From: Vibrio scophthalmi LMG 19158
GTDB taxonomy: Bacteria > Pseudomonadota > Gammaproteobacteria > Enterobacterales > Vibrionaceae
DNA: 64,000 bases
Direction: 5' to 3'
NCBI RefSeq assembly: GCF_000222585.1
Contig: NZ_AFWE01000078.1
Coordinates: 62,001 to 126,000, forward strand
A model generated the notes under the pieces. The model was not told the origin of the DNA. It searched no databases and worked only from the letters and a program-made list of their open reading frames with translations. Positions 45,535 through 54,411 of this stretch are shown in pieces (the first letter of the stretch is position 1; the number at the start of each line of letters is the position of its first letter). A program made the position numbers and the translations under genes.

Positions 45535-46815
45535 ATGGATACATCATTGTCGCATGCGCTTGATCTTATGCATCAAGCAAGCGTAGATTTTGATCTTACC
45601 GATAACTCACATCAACTTCGCTTACTCAATCTTGCTGATGATCTTCTCGGCTTAGAAGATTTACAGCTGCCGCAACTCAAACACCTCGCTATCCAACATC
45701 ATGCTCCTCTAGAGTTTCAATTGGCGCTAAAACTGGTGGAATCACGCCAGAAAATATTGGCGCTGAACAAACCTGTTAAAGTGGGTGTCGTCTTCGCCAT
45801 GTGGGGTGAGCATAACCGTCTGCAGCCGAGAAGCAGAGCCAACCCAAATGGTGAAGATTCATTGCGGATGAAGATCCATCAATTGCAGTGGGTAACACAA
45901 GGCTCACAAGTACAATGGCAGCTCTATGCCGTCGACGATGGCTGTCCCCATGATAGTGCTCATATTGCCAAGCGTATTGCCCATCAACAGGCAAGAGAGG
46001 TAAATGAACAGGTTAAAGTGCTGCAGCTTTCAATGGCGATCCCAAGTAAATCCGGCCCGCTTAATGGTTTGGATTGCGTTGACGACTCACGTAAGGGCGG
46101 TGCAATAATACTCGGTTGTGAATATGCGCTCTCTGCCGGGGTTGATGGTGTGGTTTACACCGATGCAGACAACTCAGTGCATTTGGGGCAACTTGGTCTT
46201 ATTTTAGAGCCTTATGCAAATCAAGCGAAGCAAGTCGTGTTAGGTAATCGAAAGCATTCTGATTCTATTCTAGTGAAACAGGAAGAGCGTTGGGGGGTCG
46301 GTATCAAGACGTTGCGTCACATGCAGCGTATGATTGGAGCACAAATTTTTGATCAAGGGATCAAAGACACTCAGGCTGCATTTAAGTTCTATAGTCGACC
46401 GGTGTTAGAAAAAATCCTGCAAAAGCCAACCGTCTATGACTTTTCATTTGATACGGATTGGATTTTTGCCGCAATGGAAATGAATCAACCGATCACCACC
46501 GTTCCGTTTGCTTTTATCGACTCTGCCGCTGAATCTGCGTCTATTGTTCAAGGACCAATGACAACATGGTACGTGCTGCTGAATGGTTTAGTTAAGGCCG
46601 CTAAAGCGCGTAAAGTGTCATACAGTGAAGATATGGCGGAGGTATTTACCAAAGAAATCGACTCTCATAAAGATCTCGAACTTCTGATCGATGTTTTACC
46701 ACCTGAACTCGCAGGCGCTACTGATGCGGATCTCGGTAACCCGAAGGTGATGTCACCTCAATCAGTGAGAAACTGGATTGTTGCGGCTAAATCCCTGCAT
46801 GCTCAAGGCGCCTAA
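45535..46815 (+). CDS. GT-A fold glycosyltransferase, dolichol-phosphate-sugar synthase-like
   Basis: The 426-residue protein has a central GT-A domain (about residues 80-330) with AVDDGCPHDS, YTDADNSVHL (the DxD site), GNRKHSDS and KDTQAAFKFY, the last resembling the KDTQ.GFK motif of dolichol/polyprenyl-phosphate glycosyltransferases. The N-terminal 80 residues are helical and not recognised, and no membrane helix is visible. It comes 137 bases after the GH16 gene on the same strand. It could add a sugar to a lipid or protein carrier that primes or decorates the polymer. The assignment to the operon is probable, not certain. Confidence 0.78.
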   Translation: MDTSLSHALDLMHQASVDFDLTDNSHQLRLLNLADDLLGLEDLQLPQLKHLAIQHHAPLEFQLALKLVESRQKILALNKPVKVGVVFAMWGEHNRLQPRSRANPNGEDSLRMKIHQLQWVTQGSQVQWQLYAVDDGCPHDSAHIAKRIAHQQAREVNEQVKVLQLSMAIPSKSGPLNGLDCVDDSRKGGAIILGCEYALSAGVDGVVYTDADNSVHLGQLGLILEPYANQAKQVVLGNRKHSDSILVKQEERWGVGIKTLRHMQRMIGAQIFDQGIKDTQAAFKFYSRPVLEKILQKPTVYDFSFDTDWIFAAMEMNQPITTVPFAFIDSAAESASIVQGPMTTWYVLLNGLVKAAKARKVSYSEDMAEVFTKEIDSHKDLELLIDVLPPELAGATDADLGNPKVMSPQSVRNWIVAAKSLHAQGA

Positions 46816-46850
46816 TGGTCAGTCAGAAAGGTTTTTTGTGAACATCAATC

Positions 46851-46886
46851 ATCAAATCAGTTGGCTAAAAAACCGACCGATTTGAT
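46851..46886. terminator. long hairpin between convergent genes
   Basis: ATCAAATC and GATTTGAT plus five inner pairs (one A-C mismatch, one G-U) form a stem of about 13 pairs with an A-rich loop, 35 bases after the glycosyltransferase stop. It has no U-run, so it may end or protect the 3' end of the exopolysaccharide transcript. Confidence 0.4.
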
Positions 46887-46924
46887 GTTCGACAATGAGG
46901 GGCGCATGAGAGGCTTTGTATTTG

Positions 46925-47125
46925 TTATCGATTCTTGTTACGCTTACTTTGTGCTTCTATATCGAGTGAGGTCGCATAAAGCATATCGAGTTCTTCTTGG
47001 GTGACGATATCACAAACGCGATGTCTCTGCCTGCTGGCTTCCAAATAGGCGATAAGCTGTTGTCGCTCCCCAAGAGAGAGTGAATCGATGGTTTGGTACA
47101 TTATCCGTTTTGTGTCTTCATCCAT
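46925..47125 (-). CDS. small acidic/charged protein
   Basis: This is a 66-residue protein with AAGGAG six bases before its ATG, a strong ribosome site. It is charged and helical (SLGERQQLIAYLEASRQRHRV), without signal peptide or membrane segment. I do not recognise a family. It lies downstream of the heptanucleotide repeat and convergent to the glycosyltransferase gene. Whether it shares a transcript with the response regulator upstream on the minus strand is unclear. The clear start signal is the main support. Confidence 0.55.
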   Translation of the reverse strand: MDEDTKRIMYQTIDSLSLGERQQLIAYLEASRQRHRVCDIVTQEELDMLYATSLDIEAQSKRNKNR

Positions 47126-47274
47126 ATCAATCTCCTTAGCAATGGCTATTTAGGAGCAAGGCTAAGCCTTGTTTAATTTCTCTCGCGACGGATTTTGTCT
47201 CTATCTAGCGGGTCGTCGCGTCCAACTTAATACATCTTAAATCTAGACTATACATCCTTATTAATACCTATAAT

Positions 47275-47413
47275 CTTCTCGCTTCTCGCTTCTCGCTTCT
47301 CGCTTCTCGCTTCTCGCTTCTCGCTTCTCGCTTCTCGCTTCTCGCTTCTCGCTTCTCGCTTCTCGCTTCTCGCTTCTCGCTTCTCGCTTCTCGCTTCTCG
47401 CTTCTCGCTTCTC
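47275..47413. repeat. heptanucleotide tandem repeat (GCTTCTC, about 20 copies)
   Basis: Nineteen perfect GCTTCTC units run from 47281 to 47413, preceded by six further bases of a unit. The last unit touches the TAA stop codon of the response regulator gene (47414-47416), so on the minus strand the repeat begins directly after the stop as (GAGAAGC)n. Perfect units show recent expansion. Copy number is likely to vary between strains. Confidence 0.98.
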
Positions 47414-49027
47414 TTACATCCTATTATTCAAGCTTGAAAGCGAAAAAGCGGCTGGGGGAGTGAGCGAAAATCCATGCTGCTTGCCAGTAATCACCCAGTT
47501 GTGCCAGTTTGGTGGCAGATCAAGTGTCGTTAGTTCTGAAATAAGGCGGCTAATTTGAGTGGCATCAGCCAGATTGGCACTTTGGCTATAAGCATGTAAG
47601 TAATGTATTTTTGCCTGACTCGAATGGGGAAATTGCTGCAAAAACGCTTGGCTGATGAGTCGCTGATCTTGTGATTGACACTGCTCCGCTGGGGTGGCAT
47701 TCACTGAGAATGAATTTTGCGATAGGCCCAGTTGTTGGGTATTGGCGCCACGTGCTTTAAGAACATTGATCAGTGCGGTATGAATATCATGCTCTCCAAG
47801 CAGCGCCAGTGCAGGTAAAAACTCCATTAATAGAATCGGGGGGCACTCGAACAACTCATCATAGAAAGTGGCGATAGATTGCATGAGTTTTTTATGTCCA
47901 AGCGCATCGTTATTCTCATCGATCAAAACGTGGCATTGGAACAGCAAATGCAAAGCCACCAGTTGTTGTACCCGTTTGGGTGTGAGTTTGCGGCTCGCCA
48001 GTTGGACGAACTTATTCGCGTGGTGCAGAACTTCGGTTTTCGCGGTCGTGCTTTCCGTTAACTGATAAACATTTTCTAGTGATTGAAAATGTTGAATAAC
48101 ACTTTTTAACCAATTGATATCGGCTAGCGACATGTGCCTCGCGTAGGTTTGACCGACTTTGATCAATTGATTTCGCTTGTTAGCCAAAGCGGTCAGTTGA
48201 CTGGCCTTAGAAGCGCGTTCACCAATACTTGGCGTCAGTTCGAAGGCTTTATTTGCCCACAGAGCCGCGTTGCTAAGCTGATTCGACTCTGCGTAGAGTT
48301 GTGAAAGGGTATCCATTACCCGAATAGAAAGCGGGTTTTCGGTCAAAAATAAGTGCAGTTCTTCAATCGCTTGATGCGTATTGTTGTCACGATGTAGTAG
48401 GTATGCCATTGCACACATCTTAGAAGCATGGCATTGGGTAGAGGATATCGTGATGTAGGCATCAATCAGCGCCCATTTATTTTTGCTCATCCAATGTTCG
48501 AGCAAATATGCTTCTAAGCTAATGTTAAAGCCTGAGCGATTAATCATTTCAAACAGGTCATTGGCAGATAAGGATTCACCGGCAACAATTGCTTGGCTGA
48601 TTTGTACCAGTTTTTGGGTCTCGTGGTTTATTACACTGAGCTTTTCAGCCAAAGAGGTATTACTGAGTGGTTTGGTGACGAAGTGTCGCACTTTGCCTGA
48701 AAGGGCCGTCAGTACCGTCTCTTGCCGTGCATCACCGGAGATCATCAACACACCGGTAGTGTCACTAATTAATCGGTTCCGATAGAGCAACATTGCTAAC
48801 TCGTAACCAGTAAGATGTTGTTCGAGATGATAATCAAGAATGAGCACATCAAATTGATGAGTCTCTATTGCTTTAATGGCATTTTGATAGCGTTCAACAG
48901 TGATGATTTGCTCATGATTGACGCCAAGCGCGATGAGTTGTTGCTTGATCAAGAGCAAGGCAGTACTGGAATCGTCGACGATCAGCACGCGCATATCTTT
49001 TAAAAAGCTAGTATTGACCTTTCTCAA
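47414..49027 (-). CDS. response regulator with helical-repeat C-terminal half
   Basis: The protein has about 537 residues if the TTG at 49027 is the start. That codon has GGGAGG six bases upstream, while the in-frame ATG at 48994 has no such site. A receiver domain (about 12-140) has IVDDS, phospho-acceptor Asp65 and Lys in FVTKP. The remaining 390 residues are helical, with a TPR-like stretch (about 220-290, AIEELHLFLTENP...). No DNA-binding or enzymatic domain is seen, so it probably acts by protein contacts. Its histidine kinase is not nearby. Confidence 0.8.
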   Translation of the reverse strand: MRKVNTSFLKDMRVLIVDDSSTALLLIKQQLIALGVNHEQIITVERYQNAIKAIETHQFDVLILDYHLEQHLTGYELAMLLYRNRLISDTTGVLMISGDARQETVLTALSGKVRHFVTKPLSNTSLAEKLSVINHETQKLVQISQAIVAGESLSANDLFEMINRSGFNISLEAYLLEHWMSKNKWALIDAYITISSTQCHASKMCAMAYLLHRDNNTHQAIEELHLFLTENPLSIRVMDTLSQLYAESNQLSNAALWANKAFELTPSIGERASKASQLTALANKRNQLIKVGQTYARHMSLADINWLKSVIQHFQSLENVYQLTESTTAKTEVLHHANKFVQLASRKLTPKRVQQLVALHLLFQCHVLIDENNDALGHKKLMQSIATFYDELFECPPILLMEFLPALALLGEHDIHTALINVLKARGANTQQLGLSQNSFSVNATPAEQCQSQDQRLISQAFLQQFPHSSQAKIHYLHAYSQSANLADATQISRLISELTTLDLPPNWHNWVITGKQHGFSLTPPAAFSLSSLNNRM

Positions 49028-49154
49028 GAGCGCCTCCCAAGCTTGGTATGTAATTAGGTATCCTTTCCTTAATTAGATATTAGTCCACGGGTTTCATATT
49101 TGCCATTTGAGAACTATCTAAATGATTAATTTACCTTTTATTTTCATTCACGTA

Positions 49155-49180
49155 CAAAAAAGAGCACTCGGGGTGCTCTT
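49155..49180 (-). terminator. terminator of the cation efflux gene
   Basis: AAGAGCAC and GTGCTCTT form an 8-base stem with a 5-base loop; on the minus strand a U-run follows (six A on the plus strand). It lies about 70 bases after the CDF stop codon. Confidence 0.8.
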
Positions 49181-49250
49181 CGGGGTCTTGAATTAATTAC
49201 GGTTCTATCGCGTACATACCGAGTTTCGGCATCAGCAAAATAGGTATGAC

Positions 49251-50144
49251 TTAGTGCGCCACGTTCATGGTGAGCTGTAAATCGAGTTTTAGCGGGGAAA
49301 GCTTATCTTTCAATAGACGTTTCGCTTTTTCTATTTCCGCCAATTCAAGATGTTTGTTATCGGTATGAACATCGATATTTACCCAAAGTTCTTGTCCTAC
49401 TTTGGCAACGCCCGCTAGCTCAATATGTTGCGAGAACTGCTGGTCGATCTTATTGACTTCAATATCAACGGCATTGTGAATATCATCACTTGGTGTCATT
49501 AATAGCAGCTCTTTCATTGCTTGCTTTAGCATCTCATAAGGCACTTTAATAAAGTAAAATGACATTAAGATCATCATCATCGGGTCAGCGTAGACGTTAA
49601 GATGCGCATAAGGTGTTAGCGTCAATAAAAATGCGACCACAAAACCGAGTGTTACCGCAACGCTTAGCAAAGTATCCATCTGCCATTGTTTGGTTTCGGC
49701 ATGAATCAATCCCGAAGAAAAACGCTTCGATTTATTGGCGATATACCACCAACCATAACCACAGCCGATAACGTTAACAATGCCAAATAATGCAGCAATG
49801 GAAGCGTTCACTTCACGGCCACCGGTCATAACTGACATCACAGCTGAATAGAGTGAGTAACCTACAATGGTAAGAATCACTAGGCCTTTGATGGCAATCA
49901 CAATTGGTTCAATGACCGCTTTACCAAATTGGAACTCACCTTGCGATGGGCGACTAATATAACGTGATGCGGCGAGTGACAATAATGTTAGCAGTAAACT
50001 AACCAGTGAATAGACACCGTCGAAGACGATAACAAGCGAACCCATTATGAGGCCAAGCACGAGTCCGCTTGCTGCAAACCCTGATGCTAAAAGGGCTGAG
50101 AAAGTTAAGATTCGCTTTTCATTTAAGCTTGTTTGGGCACACAT
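49251..50144 (-). CDS. cation diffusion facilitator family transporter
   Basis: The 297-residue protein has about six membrane segments and a C-terminal cytoplasmic domain. CDF features include FDGVYSLVSLLLTLLSL in segment 2 and HAETKQWQMDTLLSVAVTL in segment 5, where acidic and His residues form the metal site. The C-terminal part has the alternating fold typical of the family. Such proteins export Zn2+, Fe2+, Mn2+ or Co2+ in exchange for protons. It is a single gene with a terminator downstream. The LysR gene 237 bases upstream is on the same strand and may or may not control it. Metal specificity cannot be told by eye. Confidence 0.88.
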   Translation of the reverse strand: MCAQTSLNEKRILTFSALLASGFAASGLVLGLIMGSLVIVFDGVYSLVSLLLTLLSLAASRYISRPSQGEFQFGKAVIEPIVIAIKGLVILTIVGYSLYSAVMSVMTGGREVNASIAALFGIVNVIGCGYGWWYIANKSKRFSSGLIHAETKQWQMDTLLSVAVTLGFVVAFLLTLTPYAHLNVYADPMMMILMSFYFIKVPYEMLKQAMKELLLMTPSDDIHNAVDIEVNKIDQQFSQHIELAGVAKVGQELWVNIDVHTDNKHLELAEIEKAKRLLKDKLSPLKLDLQLTMNVAH

Positions 50145-50381
50145 GGTTGAAATTCTCCTTAGAACGTCCTTCTATTTTTGAGATTTTTAACCATTTTGAC
50201 AAACTCATTGTCGAGAAGAGATTAGAGGAGTTAATGGTGAAAATAATAAAGTTAATTAAAAACAGATGCTTATCGGTTTATTTTGCTGTCAATATTATTG
50301 GCGCTGAGTGATTTTTCGTCTTTTGTCACGATAAAAAATATCAATCGCCACTAATTCGAACTGAAATTTGAGTAAAAAGCA

Positions 50382-51260
50382 CTAGAAATCAAATAGGTAT
50401 TCGTTGAGTTTGTCGGCAATCCAAGTCATACCCGGGTGTTCTTTCATGCTGACGAGTGAAAACATACAGTAGTCTTCCTGCGTCAAACCATAAGTATGCT
50501 TAATCACCGCAAGATCTTGCTGGCGGAGGTGATGGCGAATCAATGGCTCAGGCAGCACACCCCAAGCACCTTCGGTCAAAATTGAGTTGAGGATGTAGTC
50601 AAAGCTTGAGAAGCCGATGTGTTGCAGCGCCAAAGGTTGCAATTCTGGGTTGTCTTTCTCATTGAGATAAACCATCACTGCCTGCATGTTATTACGCAAT
50701 TCACTGTCAGAAACGCGGCGCAGCTTGGCAAGAGGATGAGCGGCATTACATACCGACATCATACGAATTTTACCCAATGGCTGGGAGGTAATATGCGGGT
50801 CGTTGATTCGCTCGTAATCGACACCAAAGGCAAAATCGACTTGCCCAGTGACGACTAAGTTGGCCAAATCACCCGATGAAGCCAGAACCATGTTAAATGA
50901 AGTGGCGGGAAAGCGTTTATTCAATCGGTGAGCGAGATCTTGCCATAACTCGTCAGGTAGCGAGTCATCACGCGCTATCCAAACTTCGGCGTTAAATTCA
51001 CCACTGGCTTGAACACAGGTTTGTCGAATACGAGACTCAGTCACCAATAAGTTTTGGCAATCTTTATAAATCGCTTTACCCGCTTCAGACATCGAGAGGT
51101 GATTACCCGAGCGAATAAAGAGCGCAGTAGCGAGTTCTTTCTCTAATGCCTTAATCGACATACTGAGTTTGGTTCGGTTGCAATCTAATTGTCGCGCCGC
51201 TTCCGAGACAGACCCCGTATCGGCAACGATACAAAACGCTTCGATTTGCGATAAGTTCAT
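50382..51260 (-). CDS. LysR-family transcriptional regulator
   Basis: The 292-residue protein has an N-terminal helix-turn-helix (AFCIVADTGSVSEAARQLDCNRTKLSMSIKALEKEL) and a C-terminal effector-binding domain. Gene order gives no clear target. It is divergent from the methyltransferase gene (136 bases), so that gene or a metal-related function nearby may be controlled. No ligand is suggested by sequence. Confidence 0.88.
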   Translation of the reverse strand: MNLSQIEAFCIVADTGSVSEAARQLDCNRTKLSMSIKALEKELATALFIRSGNHLSMSEAGKAIYKDCQNLLVTESRIRQTCVQASGEFNAEVWIARDDSLPDELWQDLAHRLNKRFPATSFNMVLASSGDLANLVVTGQVDFAFGVDYERINDPHITSQPLGKIRMMSVCNAAHPLAKLRRVSDSELRNNMQAVMVYLNEKDNPELQPLALQHIGFSSFDYILNSILTEGAWGVLPEPLIRHHLRQQDLAVIKHTYGLTQEDYCMFSLVSMKEHPGMTWIADKLNEYLFDF

Positions 51261-51396
51261 ATGCGTCGCTTTTCTTTAATTTTGATCACTATGGTAATTT
51301 AATTTGCGCCAAATGTCTGTTTCCACTTAAAAAGGGGTGGCGTATAATGAGGAATACACTTACCTTTGCGGTGAAAGCAGTTTTAAGGAGACCACA

Positions 51397-51978
51397 ATGG
51401 CGATCAATTGGGATGAATGTGCGAACACGTGGGACAGCGATACAGCAGCAATAACTTATGCTGAGAATGCATTTTCTTCTCTAACTAAGACGGTAGATTT
51501 AACCAACAAACATGTATTAGATTTTGGCTGTGGCACAGGGTTGCTTACGCAAAAAATATCACCATTGGTTAAAGATATTGTTGCACTTGACGGCTCGGAA
51601 GGGATGATCGAGCAGTTGGATAAAAAAGCATTGGATAACGTTGAGCCAGTGGTTGATATGTTGACTCGTGGGTTAGTGGCAATACACCCTGCGTTCCGTA
51701 ACCAATTTGATTTAGTGGTGGCTTCATCGGTTTGTGGACTCATTCCAAATTATGCCGATGTGTCTGACATTATTTATAGCTTGCTTGAAAAAGGCGGCCA
51801 ATTCGTTCAATGGGATTGGTTAGCCAACGATGAAAGCGAACCTCAAGCGATGAGCGCGGCGCGTGCTGAGCGTGTTTTGACCGGGGTAGGCTTTAGTGAT
51901 GTGCAAACCTCAACATCATTTGAGATTGCAACCGAACAGGGCAACCTCAAAGTGTTGATGGTCATCGCCACGAAATAG
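51397..51978 (+). CDS. class I SAM-dependent methyltransferase
   Basis: The protein has 193 residues from ATG 51397, which has AAGGAG seven bases upstream; an in-frame ATG at 51337 has no such site. It has a Rossmann-like fold with motif I VLDFGCGTGLLTQKI and later VALDGSEGMIEQLD (motif II acidic residue). The substrate is unknown. It converges on the acetoacetyl-CoA synthetase gene with 28 bases between stops. It is not part of an evident operon. Confidence 0.83.
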   Translation: MAINWDECANTWDSDTAAITYAENAFSSLTKTVDLTNKHVLDFGCGTGLLTQKISPLVKDIVALDGSEGMIEQLDKKALDNVEPVVDMLTRGLVAIHPAFRNQFDLVVASSVCGLIPNYADVSDIIYSLLEKGGQFVQWDWLANDESEPQAMSAARAERVLTGVGFSDVQTSTSFEIATEQGNLKVLMVIATK

Positions 51979-52006
51979 CGATTTCATTACGGACAGTCAG
52001 CGCTGC

Positions 52007-54088
52007 TTACCGTGTTGATGCCCATACTTGCTCAATCTCTTTAAGAATATCTGGGTTTGCGATTGCGCCCAGATTTTCTATTTCTTGACCTTTCAAAACC
52101 TGTTTCACAGCAAGCTCAACTAACTTACCTGATTTTGTTTTGGGCATCTCACTTAACGCGATGATGTACTTGGGAACATGTCGTGGAGAGCATCGAGTCC
52201 GCAAGGCCAGTGCTATTTTCTCTTTTAATGCCAAGTTAAGCTGTGCTTCTGCGGCGAGCTGTACAAACAGGACGATCACTTCGCTGCCATTTGCACAGTA
52301 GCCCACGGCCAGTGAATCCAAAACCTCTTTGAGCTGATTAACTTGGCGATAGATCTCGCCAGTACCAATGCGCACCCCACCAGGATTTAACGTGGCATCA
52401 CTGCGGCCAAAAAACATCATGCCACCATGTCGGGTCGCAAGAACATCATCACCATGATGCCAAGTATTGTTGTAACGTTGCCAATAGGCTCGATGGTAGC
52501 GCTCACCATTATCACGCCAAAACCCAATCGGTTGATTAGGGAAGCTATTACAACAGACAAGCTCTCCGCGCTGGCCAATGATGCGTTTTCCCTCGGTGTC
52601 GAAAGCAGCGACATCCATACCAAGCGCAGCGCCTTGGCATTCACCCCGATAGACGGGTGAAATAGGGTTGCCAAGCACAAAGCAGCCGCAAATGTCGGTG
52701 CCACCTGAGATTGAGGCTAAATGAATATCGGCTTTAATCTCGCGATAGACGTAATCAAACTGCTCAGGATAGAGCACTGAACCAGTAGAGCAGATCGTTT
52801 TTAACTCGGTTAGCTTAACTTCTTTGTGTGGTGAAACCTCGGCCTTGGCAATATGTTCAAGATATTTTGCTGAAGTCCCAAACAAGGAAACTTGCGTGCG
52901 TTCTGCTAACTGCCAAAGACGCTTAGCGTCGGGGTAAGTTGGACTGCCATCATAAATCACCAACGTTGCGCCGCTGGCGAGAGCGGAAACATGCCAATTC
53001 CACATCATCCAACCACAAGTGGTGTAGTAAAATACACGCTCATCTGGCTGAATATCGCAATGCAACTGGTGTTCTTTTAGATGGTTTAGCAGCGTGCCAC
53101 CAACGTTGTGTACGATGCATTTCGGCTTACCTGTCGTCCCTGAAGAGTAGAGGATAAATAGTGGGTCATTAAAGGCCACCCACGTAAACTCAACCATTTT
53201 TGCGGAAAATTGTGTGGCTAACTCATGCCAATAACAGATGGGGAGCGAGCTTTTTTCATGAGGATGATGAACTAAGTGTGAGTCCGATAAATTTGATTCT
53301 ATATCGTCACCTATAATGCAGGCAGAGTTGAGTGTCGGTAGGGCACGAATGATGGCTTGGTTTTTGTCGATGAGCGATATCGTCTTACCTGAAAAGTGGC
53401 TTTGTTGTGCACAAAAGAACACCTTGGGATCAACCTGACCAAAGCGCTCAATGACGCTTTCTATGCCAAAGTCCGGCGAGGTAGAAGTCCAAATCGCACC
53501 GATGCTGGTTGTTGCCAGCATTGCTATCACCGATTGGCAGTTGTAGGGCAGATAGCCTGCAACCACATCGCCCTTAGTGACGCCTTGTGTTTGCAGCCAC
53601 TGCTGAACAATAGAGACTTGTTGTTTGAGATCGTTCCAAGTTAACTGCTCTTCAAAGCCATCTTCTCGTTCAAAGATCATTGCTACTGGCAAGTGATGGC
53701 CTGGTAAGTGATGGCCTGATACCAATTGGGTTTCCTGATCTCTAGCGTATCGTTCGCCGGCTAATAGATTTTGCGCGTAGTTGAGTTGGGCACCACTAAA
53801 CCACTGCGTATCGCGGTTTTCAATCACGCGGTGCCATTTCGCATCAGCAAGATGTTGAGTGCGCTCGCCAATATCACCTTCTACGCCGCAAAACTGCCAT
53901 ATTGAGCGCCAAAACTCGTCACTATGCTGAATTGACCAAGCATGTAAAGTGGCGTAATTGGTTACATTGGAGGCAGAATCACAGTGGGTGGTTATGTGGT
54001 TTATAAAACCGGTCAGCTGCGCGTTTTCAATACGTTGCTTGCTTGGCTGCCAACAGATGTCGTTATTGTATTCACTCGTCGCTTTCAT
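52007..54088 (-). CDS. aacS: acetoacetyl-CoA synthetase
   Basis: The 693-residue enzyme belongs to the acyl-adenylate-forming family and fits acetoacetyl-CoA synthetase in length and motifs. It has the ATP-binding P-loop YSSGTTGKPKCIVH, GWMMWNWH, SGGTDICGCF, the A8-type region with NPGGVRIGTGEIY, and a C-terminal lysine in KTKSGKLVELAV that catalyses adenylation. It activates acetoacetate with ATP and CoA. Acetoacetate is the end product of tyrosine breakdown, which fits the divergent phhA-phhB genes. A 15-base tandem duplication encodes a repeated GHHLP near residue 125; this is a small in-frame insertion without obvious effect. Confidence 0.9.
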   Translation of the reverse strand: MKATSEYNNDICWQPSKQRIENAQLTGFINHITTHCDSASNVTNYATLHAWSIQHSDEFWRSIWQFCGVEGDIGERTQHLADAKWHRVIENRDTQWFSGAQLNYAQNLLAGERYARDQETQLVSGHHLPGHHLPVAMIFEREDGFEEQLTWNDLKQQVSIVQQWLQTQGVTKGDVVAGYLPYNCQSVIAMLATTSIGAIWTSTSPDFGIESVIERFGQVDPKVFFCAQQSHFSGKTISLIDKNQAIIRALPTLNSACIIGDDIESNLSDSHLVHHPHEKSSLPICYWHELATQFSAKMVEFTWVAFNDPLFILYSSGTTGKPKCIVHNVGGTLLNHLKEHQLHCDIQPDERVFYYTTCGWMMWNWHVSALASGATLVIYDGSPTYPDAKRLWQLAERTQVSLFGTSAKYLEHIAKAEVSPHKEVKLTELKTICSTGSVLYPEQFDYVYREIKADIHLASISGGTDICGCFVLGNPISPVYRGECQGAALGMDVAAFDTEGKRIIGQRGELVCCNSFPNQPIGFWRDNGERYHRAYWQRYNNTWHHGDDVLATRHGGMMFFGRSDATLNPGGVRIGTGEIYRQVNQLKEVLDSLAVGYCANGSEVIVLFVQLAAEAQLNLALKEKIALALRTRCSPRHVPKYIIALSEMPKTKSGKLVELAVKQVLKGQEIENLGAIANPDILKEIEQVWASTR

Positions 54089-54411
54089 CAGTGATCGTCA
54101 CTCGCAGAATCCGATTGCTTTGCCTGAGTATTGAAACGGCTGGCAGAAAAAGCAAATCAGCATCTTACTGAATTAATAATAAAAAATGAGAGTGTAAAAA
54201 TTATGTTACACATAAAGGTGGCAGATATTGATGTTTACATTGTCGGAATTGCCGCTGATTAATAAACTTTAGTTAAGGCTTCGATGGTGGAAATAAGGGG
54301 TAGCGTGGGAATCGCCGGCTTGTTTTATCAGCAATTTTTATCAGCAAGGTTTACCGGTGAGCTTTGGCGTAAATAAGCGTTTATTAAACGTTTATGCAGG
54401 GAGGAAAAGCT
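54089..54411. other. divergent promoter region aacS/phhA
   Basis: No gene is visible in these 323 bases. The region must hold promoters for both acetoacetyl-CoA synthetase and phenylalanine hydroxylase. The TyrR-like box at 54193-54210 is the clearest element. Confidence 0.6.
54193..54210. promoter_or_regulatory. TyrR-box-like operator
   Basis: TGTAAA-N6-GTTACA differs from the TyrR consensus TGTAAA-N6-TTTACA at one base. It is centred about 210 bases upstream of phhA and about 110 bases upstream of the divergent synthetase start, a reasonable place for a TyrR/PhhR-type regulator. A further TTTACA half-site follows near 54234. Confidence 0.55.

Noticed and set aside
47275-47413. Heptanucleotide tract as a CRISPR, origin iteron set or coding repeat
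   Set aside because: There are no spacers and no replication genes nearby, and the stop codon of the adjacent gene precedes the tract, so it is not coding.
53680-53730. 15-base duplication in the acetoacetyl-CoA synthetase gene as a frameshift or pseudogene sign
   Set aside because: The duplication is in frame, adds five residues near the N-terminal region, and all catalytic motifs are intact.
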